Counted from the first letter of the stretch, positions 1-8,804 are shown. The stretch: DNA of 64,000 nt from Flavobacteriaceae bacterium (GCA_002862805.1 PKEA01000098.1:1-64000); one strand, 5' to 3'. The notes: generated by a model not told the origin, from the sequence alone. Program-made: numbers and translations.

Positions 1-1
1 G

Positions 2-382
2 AAAGATACAAGTCAATTAGGGCAAACAAATAGAATTGTACAAGGAACAGTAATTAAAGGAGATATTACTTCAAAAACTGATTTTAGATTAGATGGTATC
101 TTAATTGGTAATTATAATTCTGCTTCTAAATTAGTTATAGGTCCTACAGGAGAAGTTCAAGGAAATATTAAATGTGTAAATATTGATATTGAAGGAAAAT
201 TTTCTGGAAAACTTGAGGTTTCGGAACTTTTAGGGGTAAAATCAACGGCTAAAATTAAAGGAGAAGTGTTTGTAAGTAAACTTTCAGTCGAGCCTGGTGC
301 TATTTTTGAAGCAACTTGCGAAATGAAAAGTAATTTAAAGTCTATTCCTACAAGCAATGACCAATCAGAAAAAACCGCATAA
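2..382 (+). CDS. Bactofilin family protein (5' end outside window)
   Basis: The open frame enters from the left edge and ends at the TAA at 380-382; about 126 residues are visible. It shows the short, regularly spaced hydrophobic/glycine repeat of the bactofilin beta-helix (for example GDITSKTDFRLDG, VQGNIKC, GKLEVSELL, KGEVFVSKL). Bactofilins polymerise into membrane-associated filaments that help organise cell shape or wall synthesis. The 3' end overlaps atpZ by 26 bp, so the two are probably translationally coupled. The start lies outside the window. The family assignment rests on the repeat pattern. Confidence 0.85.
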   Translation, partial: KDTSQLGQTNRIVQGTVIKGDITSKTDFRLDGILIGNYNSASKLVIGPTGEVQGNIKCVNIDIEGKFSGKLEVSELLGVKSTAKIKGEVFVSKLSVEPGAIFEATCEMKSNLKSIPTSNDQSEKTA

Positions 383-575
383 TAAATGGATGCAATTAAT
401 TAATATTCCTTTTCAAATGGGAGTAATAATTGTTTTTTTTGCTTATTTAGGAAAATGGTTAGATGAAAAATGCTTGACAGATACTGTTTTTACAATAATT
501 TTTACTTTGCTAGGTGTTTTTTTGGCATTATATAATGTGATTAGTCAAGTAAATAAGATGAATAATGATGAATAA
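357..575 (+). CDS. atpZ: AtpZ/AtpI-family F0F1-ATPase-associated membrane protein
   Basis: This 72-residue protein has two predicted transmembrane helices (about 18-34 and 43-64) separated by a short polar turn with KWLDEK, the usual AtpZ/AtpI pattern. Family members help assemble the ATP synthase c-ring or rotor and may affect Mg2+ supply. The position upstream of atpB supports the call. It overlaps the bactofilin gene by 26 bp and the next gene by 11 bp. The family call is good; the exact role is inferred from homologues. Confidence 0.8.
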   Translation: MTNQKKPHNKWMQLINIPFQMGVIIVFFAYLGKWLDEKCLTDTVFTIIFTLLGVFLALYNVISQVNKMNNDE

Positions 576-957
576 AATATTTATTTTATTAAAAAAACTA
601 ACGTTAATTGTTTTGCCGCTTTTTTTGCTACATGTTTTAGTTTTTCAACAAGAATTACTAAGTAGTTATCAAGAAAAATTTCGGATTCAAGTTTGGCAAC
701 TTTATTTAGTTTCATTATTCTTCTCTGTTTTAAGTATTGTTTTAATGCAAAAAACTTCTGAAAAAAATTTTGAAAGCACTGGTTTTGTGTTTATTGTGGT
801 TTTAACTTTGAAGATGGTGGTTTACTACTTTCTATTCGACTTGATAAGGTTAGGTTCTTTGGAAAGTTCTGTAGAAAAAATAAATTTTGGATTAATAGTA
901 ATTTCTTTTTTAATAATTGACATCTTTTTGGCGAGTAAAATTTTAAATAAAAAGTAG
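565..957 (+). CDS. Four-helix membrane protein next to atpZ, function unknown
   Basis: The 130-residue protein has about four hydrophobic helices (roughly 12-28, 44-60, 71-90 and 107-124) and basic ends. It overlaps atpZ by 11 bp. The start could be either of two adjacent ATGs at 565 and 568. Its place between atpZ and atpB recalls the AtpI slot of other bacteria, but the sequence does not look like classical AtpI. It may belong to a Flavobacteriaceae-specific DUF family (DUF6168 is possible). A role in ATP synthase assembly is only a context-based guess. Confidence 0.6.
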   Translation: MMNKIFILLKKLTLIVLPLFLLHVLVFQQELLSSYQEKFRIQVWQLYLVSLFFSVLSIVLMQKTSEKNFESTGFVFIVVLTLKMVVYYFLFDLIRLGSLESSVEKINFGLIVISFLIIDIFLASKILNKK

Positions 958-1004
958 CTTTTAAAAGAAAACAAAAAAAATACGTTTTTTTTTATTTTTA
1001 AGAC

Positions 1005-1033
1005 TTGGTGTATTAATAAATATTGTACTTTTG
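1005..1033 (+). promoter_or_regulatory. Flavobacterial promoter of atpB
   Basis: TTG at 1005-1007 is followed after 18 nt by TACTTTTG at 1026-1033. This matches the Bacteroidetes sigma-A consensus TTG-N17-23-TAnnTTTG. The expected start is a few bases downstream, giving a leader of about 35 nt before the ATG at 1075. Confidence 0.8.
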
Positions 1034-1074
1034 CACCAAATTTAGAAACCTAAGAATTTAAGTTTATAATAATT

Positions 1075-2253
1075 ATGGTGATTTTAAGAAAACCACTTAA
1101 TGTGATAGTAGCCTTCGCTTTTGCGATGTTGCCTTTAGTAGGAATAGCTAATAATCCTTCAGATTCAACAGTTGTTGCTCACTCAGAAGAAGTTGTACAT
1201 GCAGAAGAAGGGCATCATGAAGCTGAGCCTTTAAGTAAGAAGGATAAAGTTGATGCTTATATTCAACATCACTTGCAGGATTCTCATGATTTTAATTTCT
1301 TTTCTGATGAAGCAGAAGGTAAGCATTACGGATTTTCTTTGCCAGTCATTTTATATGACAATGGTTTGCAAATATTTTCATCTTCAAAGTTACATCATGG
1401 TGAAGCTGTTGCTGAACATAATGGTAATTTTTATAAATTATACCACAGTAAAATTTATAAAACTGATGCTGAAGGTACAATAAGTTATGATGAGCATCAT
1501 CATCCTACAAATGTTAAACCGTTAGATTTTTCTATTACGAAAAATGTAGTTTCGATGTTGTTTACGTCTGCATTGTTGTTGTTAATGTTTGTTGGTTTGG
1601 CAAAATCTTATAAGAAAGGCGCGATTCCTACTGGTTTTGGAAGGGTTTTAGAGCCGCTAATTATTTTTATTAGAGACGAAATTGCAATTCCAAATATTGG
1701 AGAGAAAAAATATAGGAAATTTATGGGTTACTTATTAACTGTGTTTTTCTTTATTTGGTTGTTAAATTTATTAGGGATGACACCTCTTGGGATTAATGTA
1801 ACTGGAAATATAGCTGTAACGGTTTGTTTGGCTTTATTCACTTTTGTTATTACTCAGGTTAGTGCTAATAAAGATTATTGGAAACATATTTTTTGGATGC
1901 CAGGTGTTCCTGTTCCAATGAAAATAATATTAATGCCTATTGAATTGTTAGGTACATTAACAAAGCCATTTGCATTATTAATACGTTTATTTGCTAATAT
2001 TACTGCAGGTCACGTTGTAATTATGAGTTTAATTGCAATGATATTTGTGGGTAAAAATTTAGCAGCAGATTTGCCTATATCGCTTGGGTTAACATTGTTT
2101 ATTTCTGTTATTGAGGTTTTAGTAGCTTTCTTGCAGGCTTTTATTTTTACAATGTTGTCTTCGTTGTTTATTGGAATGGCGGTACAAGATCATCATCATG
2201 ATGAGCACCATAGTGAAGATATGCATGGTGATCATGATAATGCAATAGTTTAA
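1075..2253 (+). CDS. atpB: F0F1 ATP synthase subunit a
   Basis: Subunit a forms the half-channels that carry protons past the c-ring. The C-terminal 240 residues contain the expected helices and the conserved stretch LIRLFANITAGH, which holds the essential stator arginine. At 392 residues the protein is longer than the E. coli form (about 270). The extra part is an N-terminal signal-like helix plus an acidic, His-rich segment of about 140 residues that should face the periplasm. The C-terminus ends in another His/Asp cluster (DHHHDEHHSED). The long N-terminus is usual in Bacteroidetes. It heads the atp operon behind a strong promoter. Confidence 0.95.
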   Translation: MVILRKPLNVIVAFAFAMLPLVGIANNPSDSTVVAHSEEVVHAEEGHHEAEPLSKKDKVDAYIQHHLQDSHDFNFFSDEAEGKHYGFSLPVILYDNGLQIFSSSKLHHGEAVAEHNGNFYKLYHSKIYKTDAEGTISYDEHHHPTNVKPLDFSITKNVVSMLFTSALLLLMFVGLAKSYKKGAIPTGFGRVLEPLIIFIRDEIAIPNIGEKKYRKFMGYLLTVFFFIWLLNLLGMTPLGINVTGNIAVTVCLALFTFVITQVSANKDYWKHIFWMPGVPVPMKIILMPIELLGTLTKPFALLIRLFANITAGHVVIMSLIAMIFVGKNLAADLPISLGLTLFISVIEVLVAFLQAFIFTMLSSLFIGMAVQDHHHDEHHSEDMHGDHDNAIV

Positions 2254-2290
2254 TTTAGAATTTTTTGTTTAATTATATAAATCAATTATT

Positions 2291-2479
2291 ATGTACAATT
2301 TAATTGGAGCTGGATTAGTAGTAATCGGAGCGGGTTTAGGTTTAGGTAAAATCGGTGGATCTGCAATGGATGCTATCGCTCGTCAGCCAGAAGCTGCTGG
2401 TAAAATTCAAACTGCGATGATTATTATCGCTGCTTTATTAGAAGGATTAGCATTTGCTGCTTTAATCTTAGGAAAATAA
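2291..2479 (+). CDS. atpE: F0F1 ATP synthase subunit c
   Basis: This 62-residue hairpin protein builds the rotor ring. Helix 1 carries the glycine-rich GAGLGLGKIGG, the polar loop is ARQPEA, and helix 2 has the ion-binding acid Glu51 in ALLEGLAF. The residue after it is Gly rather than Ser/Thr, and the helix-1 position that is Gln in sodium-type rings is Leu18. This points to a proton-driven enzyme. It lies 37 bp after atpB and is followed by a hairpin that may attenuate downstream transcription. Confidence 0.97.
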   Translation: MYNLIGAGLVVIGAGLGLGKIGGSAMDAIARQPEAAGKIQTAMIIIAALLEGLAFAALILGK

Positions 2480-2496
2480 TAAAGAATGAAAAAAAC

Positions 2497-2536
2497 AAAT
2501 CCTGTAACGGTTGGTTGCAGGTTTTGTTTTATTTTT
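2497..2536 (+). terminator. Terminator-like hairpin between atpE and atpF
   Basis: Arms 2497-2508 and 2514-2525 pair over 12 positions with one mismatch and one G-U, around a 5-nt loop. A T-rich run follows (2521-2536). This looks like an intrinsic terminator or attenuator inside the operon. It could lower expression of atpF onward relative to atpE, which is needed in about ten copies per complex. That function is inferred. Confidence 0.6.
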
Positions 2537-2568
2537 GAAACAAAATTTAAAACGATATATTTTAGAAT

Positions 2569-3069
2569 ATGGAAAAGTTAATTAACGATTTTTCATTTGG
2601 TTTGTTTTTTTGGCAATTGACTATTTTAGTTGTGTTAATTGGTTTAATGGTTAAATTTGCATGGAAACCTATTATGGAGGCTATTACAGCTCGTGAAGAA
2701 GGTATTTCAAATGCATTGTTAGCTGCAGAAAATGCTAAAAAAGACATGCAAAATCTTAAAGCAGATAACGAAAAGTTATTGGCTGAAGCTAGAGCTGAAA
2801 GAGACACAATGATAAAAGAAGCTCGTGAGATTAAAGATAAAATGATTGCAGATGCTAAAGAAGAAGCACAAGTACAAGGAGAAAAAATGATTTCTCAAGC
2901 GAAAGCTTCTATCGAATCTGAAAAGAATGCTGCAATGGCTGAAATTAAGAATCAAGTGTCTTCTCTTTCAATAGAAATTGCAGAAAAAATATTAAAAGAA
3001 GAATTAACTAGCACAGAAGCTCAGTCAAAACTGGTTGAGAAAATGTTAGGTGAAGCAAAACTAAACTAA
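2569..3069 (+). CDS. atpF: F0F1 ATP synthase subunit b
   Basis: The peripheral stalk subunit has 166 residues, the usual length. One N-terminal membrane helix (about 9-28) is followed by a long, highly charged alanine-rich helix that dimerises as a coiled coil and contacts delta. The early motif FWQLTILVVL and KFAWKPI is typical. It lies 90 bp after atpE across a hairpin, and 6 bp before atpH. Confidence 0.96.
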   Translation: MEKLINDFSFGLFFWQLTILVVLIGLMVKFAWKPIMEAITAREEGISNALLAAENAKKDMQNLKADNEKLLAEARAERDTMIKEAREIKDKMIADAKEEAQVQGEKMISQAKASIESEKNAAMAEIKNQVSSLSIEIAEKILKEELTSTEAQSKLVEKMLGEAKLN

Positions 3070-3075
3070 AGCATT

Positions 3076-3609
3076 ATGGCAGGAACTAGAGCGGCTATTC
3101 GATATGCTAAGGCTATTCTTGATATTGCAAAAGCAAGTAATAACACAGTAAGTGTTAATAACGACATGTTGTCAATTGGAGCATCGGTAAAAGAAAGTAA
3201 AGAATTAAAAGATTTTTTGTTAAATCCTACTGTTGTTGCTAATGTTAAGCTTAATGCGTTATTGGAGGTTTTTGCTTCAGCTCAAAACGAAACAAAAAGC
3301 TTATTTCAATTGCTTTTAGAAAATAAAAGATTTGAAATTTTACATGCTATTGCTTCAGAATACAATAAATTGTTTGATGAATTGAATGGAGTTGAAACTG
3401 CAATAGTTACTACTGCATTTCCTATAACATCAGATTTAGAAAATAGAGTTTTAGCTAAAATTAAAGAGTTTTCTGATAAAAGTATTACTGTTCAAAATAT
3501 TGTTGATCCGTCAATTATAGGGGGATTTATATTGAGAATTGGAGATAAACAATTCAATGCATCTGTAGCTAGTAAATTACAGGCGTTAAAACAAGAATTT
3601 AGTAATTAG
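3076..3609 (+). CDS. atpH: F0F1 ATP synthase subunit delta
   Basis: The 177-residue protein begins with the typical AIRYAKAILDIA helix. It contains a six-helix N-terminal domain and a C-terminal segment ending in GGFILRIGDKQFNASV, close to the family signature. Delta joins the b stalk to the tip of the alpha3beta3 head. The gene follows atpF directly. The next atp gene, atpA, is displaced by about 530 bp because another ORF intervenes. Confidence 0.96.
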   Translation: MAGTRAAIRYAKAILDIAKASNNTVSVNNDMLSIGASVKESKELKDFLLNPTVVANVKLNALLEVFASAQNETKSLFQLLLENKRFEILHAIASEYNKLFDELNGVETAIVTTAFPITSDLENRVLAKIKEFSDKSITVQNIVDPSIIGGFILRIGDKQFNASVASKLQALKQEFSN

Positions 3610-3617
3610 TGTTAATT

Positions 3618-4127
3618 ATGAGACAGTTAGTATTAATAGTGTTTTTGTTTTTTAGTTTTTTGAGTTTTGCCCAAAAATTTAAATACAAAAATCAAGAGGT
3701 TTTAGTTGACGGTAATGTTTGGTTAAAATATGACGGTTGCGGAGGCTTTAATACTTTTTGTTCATTAACAAATACAACCAATGGAGATGAAATTTTATTT
3801 ATAAAAATTATCCGTGTTTCTGGTGCTGAACCAAGAACATCATCAAACACAAGTGGTGATTTAGTATATTGTGAAGTTTCTTTTCTAGGGTTGGGTAAAA
3901 AAATTGAGTTGCAAAAAACTTATAAATCTATAGTTGAATTACTTTACAAATCTAAAGTAGTAAATGATGATCAAACATTAAATGAGGATAAAGTTAATTT
4001 ACTTATTGAAAAGTATGGTACTGAGTTTTCAGATAGATTAAATAAATCTAATAATGGTCAAACCATTATAATAAATAATAATCAAGAGCCAAAAAGATCT
4101 GGCGTTAATATTAATATCGGAGGATAA
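3618..4127 (+). CDS. Hypothetical secreted protein inserted between atpH and atpA
   Basis: A signal peptide (LVLIVFLFFSFLSFAQ) starts this protein of about 169 residues, so the product should be exported. The ATG at 3618 fits the signal peptide best; an upstream GTG at 3609 overlaps the atpH stop. The mature part has three Cys (DGCGGFNTFC and VYCEV) and ends in an Asn-rich, Gly-rich tail. I recognise no domain. It lies only 8 bp after atpH and 15 bp before atpA on the same strand, so it is presumably co-transcribed with ATP synthase. Nothing suggests it is part of the enzyme. Confidence 0.7.
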   Translation: MRQLVLIVFLFFSFLSFAQKFKYKNQEVLVDGNVWLKYDGCGGFNTFCSLTNTTNGDEILFIKIIRVSGAEPRTSSNTSGDLVYCEVSFLGLGKKIELQKTYKSIVELLYKSKVVNDDQTLNEDKVNLLIEKYGTEFSDRLNKSNNGQTIIINNNQEPKRSGVNINIGG

Positions 4128-4142
4128 TAATTATATATAATT

Positions 4143-5717
4143 ATGGCGGAAATTAAACCTGCTGAAATTTCAGCAATATTAAAGAAACAATTATCAGGTT
4201 TTCAATCTGGTACATCATTAGAAGAAGTAGGAACAGTACTTCAAGTTGGAGATGGTATCGCACGTGTTTATGGTTTGTCTAACGCACAATATGGTGAGTT
4301 AGTGCAATTTGAAAATGGGTTAGAGGCTATCGTTCTTAACTTAGAAGAAGACAATGTTGGTGTTGTATTATTAGGTCCTTCTACAGGTATTAGAGAAGGT
4401 TCTACTGTAAAAAGAACACAACGTATTGCTTCCCTTAAAGTTGGTGAACAAGTTGTTGGTCGTGTTTTAGATACATTAGGTAATCCTATTGATGGTAAAG
4501 GACCAATTGGTGGTGATTTATATGAAATGCCATTAGAAAGAAAAGCTCCTGGAGTTATCTTCCGTCAACCAGTAACAGAACCATTACAAACAGGAATTAA
4601 AGCAATTGATGCTATGATTCCAGTTGGTAGAGGACAACGTGAGTTGGTAATTGGTGACCGTCAAACAGGTAAAACTACTGTTTGTATTGACACAATTTTG
4701 AATCAAAAAGAATTTTACGATGCTGGTAAACCAGTATTTTGTATATATGTTGCAGTAGGGCAAAAGGCATCAACAGTTGCTGCAATTGCTAAAACATTAG
4801 AAGAAAAAGGAGCAATGGCTTATACAGTTATTGTTGCTGCAAATGCATCTGATCCTGCGGCAATGCAAGTTTATGCTCCATTTGCTGGTGCTTCTATTGG
4901 GGAGTATTTCCGTGATACAGGTCGTCCTGCATTAATTATTTATGATGATTTATCTAAGCAAGCAGTTGCTTATCGTGAAGTGTCATTGTTGTTAAGAAGA
5001 CCACCAGGTCGTGAAGCATATCCAGGGGATGTTTTTTATCTTCACTCAAGATTATTAGAGAGAGCAGCAAAAGTTATTGCGGATGATGATATTGCTAAAG
5101 AAATGAATGATTTACCAGATTCTTTACGTCCAATCGTTAAAGGAGGAGGTTCATTAACAGCTTTACCAATTATTGAAACTCAGGCTGGTGACGTTTCTGC
5201 ATATATTCCAACAAACGTAATTTCGATTACTGATGGTCAAATATTCTTAGATGGTGATTTATTTAATTCAGGTGTACGTCCTGCAATTAACGTTGGTATT
5301 TCAGTATCTCGAGTTGGAGGTAATGCGCAAATTAAATCAATGAAAAAAGTAGCCGGTACTTTAAAATTAGACCAAGCTCAATACCGTGAATTAGAAGCGT
5401 TTGCTAAATTTGGTTCAGATTTAGATGCAGTTACTATGAACGTAATTGAAAAAGGAAAACGTAACGTTGAAATTTTAAAACAAGCTGTAAATGATCCTTA
5501 TACAGTAGAAGATCAGGTTGCAATTATCTATGCGGGTTCTAAAAACTTGTTAAGAAATGTTCCTGTAACTAGTGTTAAAGAATTTGAGAGAGATTTCATT
5601 GATTATTTAAATGCTAAACATAGAGATACTTTAGACGGATTAAAAGCAGGTAAATTCACAGACGAAATTACTGATGTTTTAGAAAAAGCAGCTAAAGAGG
5701 TTTCTGCAAAATATTAA
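4143..5717 (+). CDS. atpA: F0F1 ATP synthase subunit alpha
   Basis: This 524-residue protein is the non-catalytic nucleotide-binding subunit of F1. It has the N-terminal beta-barrel domain, the Walker A loop GDRQTGKT, the Walker B strand PALIIYDD and the signature [15 protein letters not shown]. Length and motifs are normal. It follows the intervening secreted-protein ORF by 15 bp and is separated from atpG by a 65-bp gap filled by a perfect inverted repeat. Confidence 0.98.
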   Translation: MAEIKPAEISAILKKQLSGFQSGTSLEEVGTVLQVGDGIARVYGLSNAQYGELVQFENGLEAIVLNLEEDNVGVVLLGPSTGIREGSTVKRTQRIASLKVGEQVVGRVLDTLGNPIDGKGPIGGDLYEMPLERKAPGVIFRQPVTEPLQTGIKAIDAMIPVGRGQRELVIGDRQTGKTTVCIDTILNQKEFYDAGKPVFCIYVAVGQKASTVAAIAKTLEEKGAMAYTVIVAANASDPAAMQVYAPFAGASIGEYFRDTGRPALIIYDDLSKQAVAYREVSLLLRRPPGREAYPGDVFYLHSRLLERAAKVIADDDIAKEMNDLPDSLRPIVKGGGSLTALPIIETQAGDVSAYIPTNVISITDGQIFLDGDLFNSGVRPAINVGISVSRVGGNAQIKSMKKVAGTLKLDQAQYRELEAFAKFGSDLDAVTMNVIEKGKRNVEILKQAVNDPYTVEDQVAIIYAGSKNLLRNVPVTSVKEFERDFIDYLNAKHRDTLDGLKAGKFTDEITDVLEKAAKEVSAKY

Positions 5718-5722
5718 TTCTA

Positions 5723-5767
5723 AGTAGCTAGTAATTAGTGAATGCTAATTGCTAATTACTAGCTACT
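5723..5767. repeat. Perfect 16-bp inverted repeat between atpA and atpG
   Basis: Arms 5723-5738 and 5752-5767 are perfect reverse complements around a 13-nt spacer. The hairpin is very AT-rich and has no T-tract directly after it, so it does not look like a normal terminator. It may be an intergenic palindromic repeat or an mRNA-stabilising structure within the atp transcript. Confidence 0.75.
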
Positions 5768-5782
5768 AATTACTCATATAAA

Positions 5783-6640
5783 ATGGCAAATTTAAAGGAA
5801 ATTAGAAATAGAATTGGTTCCGTTTCATCTACGATGCAAATTACATCGGCAATGAAAATGGTTTCTGCTGCTAAGCTTAAAAAAGCGCAAGACGCTATTA
5901 CAGCAATGCGACCTTATGCCGAAAAATTAACCGAACTTCTACAAAACTTAAGCGCTACCTTAGATGGTAATACTGGTGGTGCTTTCGCAGAACAAAGAGA
6001 GGTTAATAAAGTTTTGATTGTTGCTATTACTTCTAATAGAGGTTTATGTGGTGCTTTTAATACAAATGTAATCAAAGAAGTTAGAAGTTTATCTGGTTCT
6101 TATTCTGGAAAACAAGTTGATGTTTTTGCTATTGGTAAAAAAGGAAATGATGTTTTAAAGAAATCTAATACAGTTATAGATAATAAAAATTCAATTTTTG
6201 ATGATTTAACATTTGAAAATGTATCTGATATTGCTCAACTTTTAATGGATAAGTTTGTTGCAGGTGAATACGATAAAATTCATATTGTTTACAATCATTT
6301 TAAAAACGCAGCAACTCAAATTGTTAAAATAGAACAGTTTTTACCATTAGCTCCTATTACAGGAGGTGAAGTTGTTTCATCCGATTATATTTTCGAACCT
6401 TCGAAAGAAGAAATTGTGTTGACTTTAATACCAAAGTCTTTAAAAACACAATTGTATAAAGGAATTCGTGACTCTTTTGCTTCAGAACATGGTGCTCGTA
6501 TGACTGCTATGCACAAAGCAACTGATAATGCAACAGAATTAAGAAATCAATTGAAGTTAACATATAACAAAGCGCGTCAAGCTGCAATTACTGGAGAAAT
6601 CTTAGAAATTGTTGGTGGTGCTGAAGCATTGAACAATTAA
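5783..6640 (+). CDS. atpG: F0F1 ATP synthase subunit gamma
   Basis: The 285-residue central rotor shaft has the typical N-terminal helix (IRNRIGSVSSTMQITSAMKMV), the conserved GLCGAFN, and the C-terminal helix with ARQAAITGEILEIVGGAEAL. It is the last atp gene of this locus; beta and epsilon are at 61475-63341. The final codons lie inside the first unit of a 49-bp tandem repeat that continues past the stop. Confidence 0.97.
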   Translation: MANLKEIRNRIGSVSSTMQITSAMKMVSAAKLKKAQDAITAMRPYAEKLTELLQNLSATLDGNTGGAFAEQREVNKVLIVAITSNRGLCGAFNTNVIKEVRSLSGSYSGKQVDVFAIGKKGNDVLKKSNTVIDNKNSIFDDLTFENVSDIAQLLMDKFVAGEYDKIHIVYNHFKNAATQIVKIEQFLPLAPITGGEVVSSDYIFEPSKEEIVLTLIPKSLKTQLYKGIRDSFASEHGARMTAMHKATDNATELRNQLKLTYNKARQAAITGEILEIVGGAEALNN

Positions 6641-6745
6641 ACGTAGCGAAGCGGAGTTAAATTAATAATTCGAAGCATTGAACAATTAAACGTAGCGAAG
6701 CGGAGTTAAATTAATAATTCGAAGCATTGAACAATTAAACGTAGC
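6623..6745. repeat. 49-bp tandem repeat, 2.5 copies, overlapping the 3' end of atpG
   Basis: Unit 1 is 6623-6671, unit 2 is 6672-6720 and a partial unit 3 is 6721-6745 (25 bp). The copies are identical. Each unit begins with GAAGCATTGAACAATTAA, the last codons and stop of atpG, so the repeat duplicated the gene's end downstream. Each full unit also contains GTAGCGAAGCGGAG. Confidence 0.95.
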
Positions 6746-6762
6746 ATTTGCTTAGTCGTATT

Positions 6763-6800
6763 TACAAAAAAAGAGCCAAACTATGTTTGGCTCTTTTTTT
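6763..6800 (+). terminator. Intrinsic terminator of the atpB-atpG operon
   Basis: An 11-bp perfect stem (6771-6781 with 6785-6795) has a 3-nt loop and ends in a run of T (6794-6800). A matching A-run lies before it, so it could work in both directions. Confidence 0.9.
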
Positions 6801-6835
6801 GTTATATAATTTGTACATTTAACTAAAATATTTTT

Positions 6836-7321
6836 ATGATGATAGTTTCTAAATTAATTACATTTTTTCTTAGTATTGTTTTGCTTTCGTGTGGAATTTC
6901 AAAAACAAATATTCAAAAATTAGAAGGTCAAACTCAAATAAAAGAAGTTTATTCTCAATCATGGGTTGCAGGAGTAAGAGGTGGTGGAGCCGGAATTAAT
7001 GTTTTTATTAATCTTAATTCGCCATTTGAGCATGGTTTGGTTTTAGAAAAAATTCAATTTAAAAACTATGAAGCTTCTTTTGAAAAAGTAAACGAATTAA
7101 GTTATATAGCTAGAATAGATACAGGTCAAAATAAATTAAAAGATATAGAAGTAGAATCTACAAATGAAGAAGTCACTGTTGAAGATCCAAAAATTAATTT
7201 AAAAGAGAAGCAAGCTATTTTATTTTTTAAAAAAGAAGGTATAGAATATTATAAAATTGTTGAAAATGTAGAAGAAAGAGAAATGATTGCCTATCCTTCT
7301 GTGAGAAAACCTACAGAATAA
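6836..7321 (+). CDS. Hypothetical lipoprotein
   Basis: The 161-residue protein has a lipoprotein signal with lipobox VLLSCG near residue 20, so it should be acylated and anchored to a membrane. The mature part contains a Gly-rich stretch (GVRGGGAGINVFI) and then mainly beta-type sequence. I recognise no domain. It stands alone between the atp terminator and the envelope operon; the gap to the next gene is 28 bp, so it may be the first gene of that operon. Confidence 0.65.
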   Translation: MMIVSKLITFFLSIVLLSCGISKTNIQKLEGQTQIKEVYSQSWVAGVRGGGAGINVFINLNSPFEHGLVLEKIQFKNYEASFEKVNELSYIARIDTGQNKLKDIEVESTNEEVTVEDPKINLKEKQAILFFKKEGIEYYKIVENVEEREMIAYPSVRKPTE

Positions 7322-7349
7322 CTATTTTTGTTCCTTAAATAAAGAAACT

Positions 7350-8804
7350 TTGAGTTTATATAAATCTCTTTTTAAGCAAACGGCAATCTATGGTTTAGCA
7401 ACTGTCATTCCAAGATTAATTAGCTTCTTATTAAACCCGCTTTACGTTTATTATCTAACAGATATGAATAAAATGGGCGAGGTTTCTGTTATTTTCTCTT
7501 ATTTGGTTTTTTTCAACGTTGTACTTTCTTACGGAATGGAAACTGCTTTTTTTCGTTTCTATAATTCAGAAGATAAAAAAGAAAAAGTAATTAATACTTC
7601 GATGATTTCTTTATTGACTTCAACACTTCTTTTTTTCGGAATTTCAATATTTTTTAAAGACGATATTGCCAATTGGTCAAACAAAAATGTAGATTATATT
7701 TTCTACACTATTTTAATTTTGACTTTAGATGCTTTAGTAATCATTCCTTTTTCAAAATTAAGAGCCGAAGGAAGACCAATAAAATATGCAGTTATTAAAA
7801 TTGGTAACGTAGTAATTAATTTGTCGTTAAGTATTTTCTTTTTGGTTTTTTTGCCAAAATGGGCTCAAAACAGTTCTTTGTTAGAAGGTATTTACTTCGA
7901 AAATTTCCAAATTGGTTACATATTTGTTTCCAATGTAATAGCAAGTTTATTTACTTTATTAATGCTGCTTCCTGATTATTTTAAATTGAAGTGGCAATTT
8001 GATGTGGTGCTTTGGAAAAAAATGATGCATTACGGTTTCCCAATTTTAATTGCTGGAATCGCATTTGCAATCAATGAACATTTTGATAAAATTCTTTTAG
8101 AATGGATGCATGTCGATTTAGCACATATTGGCGCTTATTCTGCTTGTTATAAAATTGGAATGTTTATGGTTTTGTTTAGAACCGCTTATACTTTAGGAAT
8201 TGAACCTTTCTTTTTTAGTCATGCAAAAAATGAAAATGCACCACAAACGTATGCCGAAATCACAAAATACTTTGTCATATTTGGTTCGTTTATGTCACTC
8301 GGAATAATAGTTTTTGCTGATGTTTTAAAAGTTTTTTTAGTTCCTAGAGAAGAATATTGGATTGCAATGAATATTGTGCCTTTAATTGTAATTGCTAATT
8401 TTTTCTTAGGTATTTATACCAATCTTTCAGTTTGGTATAAATTAATAGATAAAACAAAAATCGGCGCATATATTTCAATTGTAGGCGCTTTAGTAACATT
8501 ATTATTCAACTTTGTTCTAATTCCCTATATAGGTTTTATGGGTTCTGCAATTGCAACTATTTTTGCATATGGAGCAATGATGTTGATTTCATATAAACTA
8601 GGACAAAAAAGCTATCCAATTCCTTATGATAAAAAGAAAATTGGTTTCTATTTGGGGCTTTCGGTTATATTAAGTCTGTTTTCTTTTTACATTCCTATTT
8701 TAAGAGAAACCTATGTTTTTGGAATAGCAAGTTTATTAATTTTTGTTTACTTTGTATATCGAAACGAGCAAGACCTTTTTTCAAAATTTTTAAATCGAAA
8801 ATAA
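7350..8804 (+). CDS. Polysaccharide/lipid-linked oligosaccharide flippase (Wzx/MATE-like)
   Basis: This 484-residue integral membrane protein has about 14 hydrophobic helices in the pattern of the polysaccharide biosynthesis (MVF/MATE) family. The N-terminus [24 protein letters not shown] is typical of Bacteroidetes homologues. Such proteins move undecaprenyl-linked sugars across the inner membrane. The start is a TTG at 7350. The stop overlaps the dut start (TAATG). The downstream sugar nucleotidyltransferase suggests a shared role in surface glycan assembly. The transported substrate cannot be told. Confidence 0.85.
   Translation: MSLYKSLFKQTAIYGLATVIPRLISFLLNPLYVYYLTDMNKMGEVSVIFSYLVFFNVVLSYGMETAFFRFYNSEDKKEKVINTSMISLLTSTLLFFGISIFFKDDIANWSNKNVDYIFYTILILTLDALVIIPFSKLRAEGRPIKYAVIKIGNVVINLSLSIFFLVFLPKWAQNSSLLEGIYFENFQIGYIFVSNVIASLFTLLMLLPDYFKLKWQFDVVLWKKMMHYGFPILIAGIAFAINEHFDKILLEWMHVDLAHIGAYSACYKIGMFMVLFRTAYTLGIEPFFFSHAKNENAPQTYAEITKYFVIFGSFMSLGIIVFADVLKVFLVPREEYWIAMNIVPLIVIANFFLGIYTNLSVWYKLIDKTKIGAYISIVGALVTLLFNFVLIPYIGFMGSAIATIFAYGAMMLISYKLGQKSYPIPYDKKKIGFYLGLSVILSLFSFYIPILRETYVFGIASLLIFVYFVYRNEQDLFSKFLNRK

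Noticed and set aside
2291-2479. Possible sodium-type ATP synthase c-ring
   Set aside because: Residue after Glu51 is Gly, and Leu18 takes the place of the Gln ligand; the sodium signature is absent, so a proton ring is more likely.
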